This document shows, piece by piece, positions 6,053 through 8,624 of a stretch of 8,624 nt of DNA (positions are counted from its first letter, which is position 1; every line of letters begins with the position of its first letter). Origin of the DNA: Candidatus Njordarchaeota archaeon (GTDB taxonomy: Archaea; Asgardarchaeota; Njordarchaeia; Njordarchaeales; Njordarchaeaceae). The notes beneath the pieces are model-generated. The model worked only from the letters and a program-made list of their open reading frames with translations, was not told the DNA's origin and searched no databases. The stretch spans positions 1 through 8,624 of the forward strand of contig JAHKLG010000046.1 of assembly GCA_029856625.1 (NCBI GenBank), read 5' to 3'. The translations under genes and the position numbers were made by a program.

Positions 6053-6185
6053 TATATAGCAGTCATTGATCAACGTTCGATTTTATCCAATTTTACATAG
6101 ATAAGCTGTCATAATATCTTTTTTCTACTTTTAGTATAGTCCTTCCATCTCTTAGGAGGTTAGTCTGTTTTTTAATTTCGAATCA

Positions 6186-6194
6186 TTTATAATA
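6186..6194 (+). promoter_or_regulatory. TATA box of the nurA-herA operon
   Basis: TTTATAATA is centred 31 nt before the nurA ATG at 6221. Transcription starting about 25-26 nt downstream leaves a leader of only some 5 nt, so the mRNA is almost leaderless. This fits the absence of a Shine-Dalgarno before ATG6221. Confidence 0.55.
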
Positions 6195-6220
6195 GTTGGT
6201 AATACATAATATTTGTAGGC

Positions 6221-7411
6221 ATGTTTCCAAATTTGTTGAGAGAGGTCCGAATATTGCAGATCACGTTGCCTGAGATTCTCAAAAGAGCTTACAGAGACAG
6301 TTCTCAGGAAATTATCAATATTATCGGGGAATTACCACCAGATGTAGCGAAGGATGTCCTAGAGGGCATTCAGAGATCCGCTAGAAAAGTTGCCTCTATT
6401 TCCTCTCAGATCATTGCTTATAGGGAGAGGATTAGAAAGTACCTTATGAGGAATAAGCTTCTTCATCGATATGAGAATAATAGACCTATCAACTTAAGTA
6501 ATGTTGTAGCTGTCGATGGTACATACGCTGTTATATCCACGACGCTTTATGATATCATCTTTGTTGGTGCTGTAGCCTATTCTTTTAGGGAAAATGGTTT
6601 TGAGAAAAAAATGCACGCACTAGCGGCTCCTCCATCCATCCTTAGTGAGAAAGTGGCTAGAGGACTGATGATTTGGCTTGAGTTTGCTCTGGCTTCAGAG
6701 CTTGTGAGTGATTACGAGTATGTTATCCTGGATGGTTCTATAATAGCTAATTTAGCGAATATTCGGGAGGTGATATCTGCTAGGGAGCAGAACCCTGATG
6801 ATCCTATCTGGGATTCAGTGGAACTGATGGATCTTCTCAAGAGGCTGAGCAAGGAGAGAATATTCTCTAGAATATTTAAGATACCTGGTCTTTTGGCGTC
6901 ACCTAAGAAATTAACTGGCAAGCTATTTACTAAGAAGTACCTTAAAGAGTTCCGACTCAATGCTACTGATGCATCTGTTCTTTCTCTGACTCTGGAGGAG
7001 GGTGAATGGATTAAAATTTCATGGATCGGAAGTGATCTTCCTCAAGCATGCATTCAGATGCCTAAGACTGATATTACTCCCATAGACGCAGGTTTTATTG
7101 AGGAGTTCTTCAGTAGTACTGGTTTCGATATCATATATTTCAAGCCTAGAGAGTGGTCCAGGGCTTATAAAATAGAGATCCCAAGGCGTGTTAAGAGTGA
7201 CTATTATCAGAGAGTGCTTGATCTGGTTTATAATCAGGTTACCTCTCCATACATAGAAGAGCTAGAGATCCAATACTTAGCACATCTATTTGCGCAGAGA
7301 TTATCGAAGGTTGCTCAAATAGTATTTACAGCTACGAAGAATAGTGCTCTACAGACAATGACTAAGAAGTGGTGTTCTTCTATCTTTCTTGCTACTCGTT
7401 ATAGGACTTAA
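6221..7411 (+). CDS. nurA: NurA-domain DNA nuclease
   Basis: Mn-dependent DNA end-resection nuclease that works with the HerA translocase. 396 residues. An N-terminal helical region (1-90) precedes the NurA domain. Motif one is VVAVDGTYAV (95-104; Asp99), motif two YVILDGSIIA (167-176; Asp171). They are followed by the lysine-rich ASPKKLTGKLFTKKY (226-240) and the C-terminal YFKPREW (306-312). IQYLAHLFAQR (350-360) carries a histidine (His355) in the place of the conserved NurA C-terminal histidine. It is somewhat longer than the roughly 330-residue Sulfolobus NurA. The last 20 or so residues (TKKWCSSIFLATRYRT) have no obvious family match. Translation probably starts on a near-leaderless mRNA. 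The stop codon overlaps the AAGGAGG that serves herA, so the two proteins are made from one transcript, as expected for a complex. Confidence 0.85.
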   Translation: MFPNLLREVRILQITLPEILKRAYRDSSQEIINIIGELPPDVAKDVLEGIQRSARKVASISSQIIAYRERIRKYLMRNKLLHRYENNRPINLSNVVAVDGTYAVISTTLYDIIFVGAVAYSFRENGFEKKMHALAAPPSILSEKVARGLMIWLEFALASELVSDYEYVILDGSIIANLANIREVISAREQNPDDPIWDSVELMDLLKRLSKERIFSRIFKIPGLLASPKKLTGKLFTKKYLKEFRLNATDASVLSLTLEEGEWIKISWIGSDLPQACIQMPKTDITPIDAGFIEEFFSSTGFDIIYFKPREWSRAYKIEIPRRVKSDYYQRVLDLVYNQVTSPYIEELEIQYLAHLFAQRLSKVAQIVFTATKNSALQTMTKKWCSSIFLATRYRT

Positions 7412-7428
7412 GGAGGAGATAAATCGAA

Positions 7429-8624
7429 ATGTGTGCTCAGGCAAGTGCGACACTCATAGATTCCCTATTAAGTGGGAATACTCCAATAGGGATAATAAGC
7501 TCGCCATCCACAATTACAGAGTTTACGATGGATATTCTTTCTCATAGTATTTATGAGCCACTAATAGGTAAGCTTGTAATGTTTAAGCACGTGGAGGGCG
7601 GAATACCCAAACTGGTAATTGCACAAGTTAAGAACATAACAGCTATTAATAGGTTAGTAGAAGATAATGCTGTCAAAGTAATCCTGCAATCTCATGGCCC
7701 ATTACCAAACATTAGCGGAAAAGATACTAAGATAGCGGTCTTATCGCTGGTATCTGTATATGAGGAGGTAGAAGATGAGAATGGACAACCATCTCTAGTA
7801 GAATCAACACTTAACACGCCTCCTTCAACTGACTCATTAGTATATGAAGTGACACAAGAAGTTCTCGAATTTCTCCCCATAGAGGATAGGTTTTATCTAG
7901 GCACAATATATGGCGGGGACTTACCAATACCATTTATCCTTAAGCATTACGGAGAACCAGCGGAGGGTGGTTGGGGTGAGGGATTTTCATTTGGAATATT
8001 TGGGAAGTCTGGTTCCGGAAAATCCGTATTGGCGGCCATGCTTATTCTTGGATTCGCTAGACATAAAAACATGGGAATCATAATCTTTGACACGCAAGGA
8101 GAATTTTCCCGTAACGCTTTCATGGACAAAGTTGGTTTAGACTTTCAATCCCTTGCTAGGGAAGTAAAAGAGAACAGGTTTGAAATATTGTCTTTGGATG
8201 ATATAGCTCTAGAATCTTCTAGAACATTTTTCAAGCTTCTTGATAAAGTAGGCTTCTTTGAGGATCTTGGAGTTCTGCAGTTTGGTAAAAAGATCATGCT
8301 GATCAACGATTTAGTAATGAATTATGGGAATAAGGATCCTTCACAATTGGAGTTCAATGATGTTTACGCGTTCATAAGGGCTTGGGTGAGAAAGAAATAT
8401 AGACAGCCAGAACCTGTTCTTAAGAGGATGGATGTGCGTATAGCGATGGATAAATGGAATCTTGTTCATTCTCTCTTTAATAAGGAGACTAGAACTTCCA
8501 TAAAGGATCTTGTAGAGATGTTCGTAAATGGATACATAATAATTATCGACCTATCGCGCTTTCCAGAAACCTTAGATGCCCTACTCCAAATGCCTAAAGA
8601 AGAAGTTAGAGCAATTGTTATGAG
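7429..8624 (+). CDS. herA: HerA-family hexameric DNA translocase, 3' end cut by window edge
   Basis: FtsK/HerA-type ATPase that pumps DNA and partners NurA in end resection. 398 codons plus two bases are present with no stop; full-length relatives have about 500-650 residues. The N-terminal HAS-barrel-like domain starts at PIGIISSPSTITEFTMDIL (19-37). The ATPase core begins with GIFGKSGSGKSVLAAML, Walker A being GKSGSGKS at 192-199, followed by GIIIFDTQGEF (216-226). A long helical insert leads to the strand NGYIIIIDLS near the window end. Walker B and the arginine finger lie outside. The start is ATG7429, with AGGAGG at 7411-7416, spacing 12 nt, slightly long. The wording around Walker A (GEGFSFGIFGKSGSGKSVLAAML then DTQGEF) resembles, from memory, the HerA relatives paired with NurA in bacteria such as cyanobacteria more than the HerA beside archaeal mre11-rad50. 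Confidence 0.87.
   Translation, partial: MCAQASATLIDSLLSGNTPIGIISSPSTITEFTMDILSHSIYEPLIGKLVMFKHVEGGIPKLVIAQVKNITAINRLVEDNAVKVILQSHGPLPNISGKDTKIAVLSLVSVYEEVEDENGQPSLVESTLNTPPSTDSLVYEVTQEVLEFLPIEDRFYLGTIYGGDLPIPFILKHYGEPAEGGWGEGFSFGIFGKSGSGKSVLAAMLILGFARHKNMGIIIFDTQGEFSRNAFMDKVGLDFQSLAREVKENRFEILSLDDIALESSRTFFKLLDKVGFFEDLGVLQFGKKIMLINDLVMNYGNKDPSQLEFNDVYAFIRAWVRKKYRQPEPVLKRMDVRIAMDKWNLVHSLFNKETRTSIKDLVEMFVNGYIIIIDLSRFPETLDALLQMPKEEVRAIVM

Larger units (their letters stand above)
5800..6220. other. Long intergenic stretch between the TIM-barrel gene and nurA
   Basis: About 420 A+T-rich bases with no gene of normal size. It contains a 23-codon plus-strand ORF (5819-5890), a 33-codon minus-strand ORF (5928-6029), a tandem/inverted repeat cluster (6017-6052), and T-runs at 6120-6125 and 6170-6175. 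A GGAGG without a following start lies at 6156-6160, and the nurA TATA box is at 6186-6194. No tRNA, rRNA or CRISPR repeat was seen. Confidence 0.6.

Noticed and set aside
7692..8129. Minus-strand frames of about 60 residues opposite herA
   Set aside because: They lie opposite the HAS-barrel and Walker A coding region of herA, whose frame is open for the full 1196 bases and carries clear family motifs.
1..8624. CRISPR array, tRNA or rRNA genes, transposase or insertion-sequence ends
   Set aside because: I read both strands for regularly spaced repeats, tRNA arms and transposase motifs and saw none. The only tandem repeat is the two-copy 14-bp unit at 6017-6044.

Overview
The window looks like chromosomal DNA of an archaeon, most likely a hyperthermophilic crenarchaeon (Thermoproteota). 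The reasons are A+T-rich intergenic DNA with TATA/BRE-type promoters, GGAGG Shine-Dalgarno sequences mainly at internal operon genes, heavy AGA/AGG/ATA codon use, an XPD-type Fe-S helicase and a NurA-HerA pair. The species cannot be named from the sequence alone.

Layout. (1) Positions 1-750, minus strand: an Fpg/Nei-type base-excision DNA glycosylase, cut by the left window edge inside its zinc finger. (2) Positions 751-996: a divergent intergenic region with a good TATA box and an inverted repeat over the expected transcription start. (3) Positions 997-4765, plus strand: a tight four-gene operon with zero or 4-nt junctions. It encodes a polytopic membrane protein, a soluble protein with a CARF-like Rossmann signature, a predicted surface-anchored glycoprotein and a complete XPD/Rad3-family helicase. 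(4) Positions 4857-5744/5753, minus strand: an endonuclease IV-like TIM-barrel protein that has lost several metal ligands. (5) About 470 bases without a large gene, holding a palindromic TATA box, a candidate 33-codon ORF, and a 14-bp tandem repeat joined to an inverted repeat. (6) Positions 6221-8624, plus strand: nurA followed 17 bases later by herA, which runs off the right edge.

Four of the seven sizeable genes (glycosylase, XPD-type helicase, NurA, HerA) belong to DNA repair or processing families, and a fifth has an AP-endonuclease fold. The window is therefore a DNA-processing neighbourhood. The most unusual part is the operon at 997-4765, which ties a DNA helicase to two membrane proteins and a possible nucleotide sensor through overlapping genes. 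The two membrane proteins end in nearly identical acidic tails (IIVEDEE and IIVEDKE). A membrane-linked DNA-processing or defence module is a reasonable hypothesis, but the sequence alone does not prove it.
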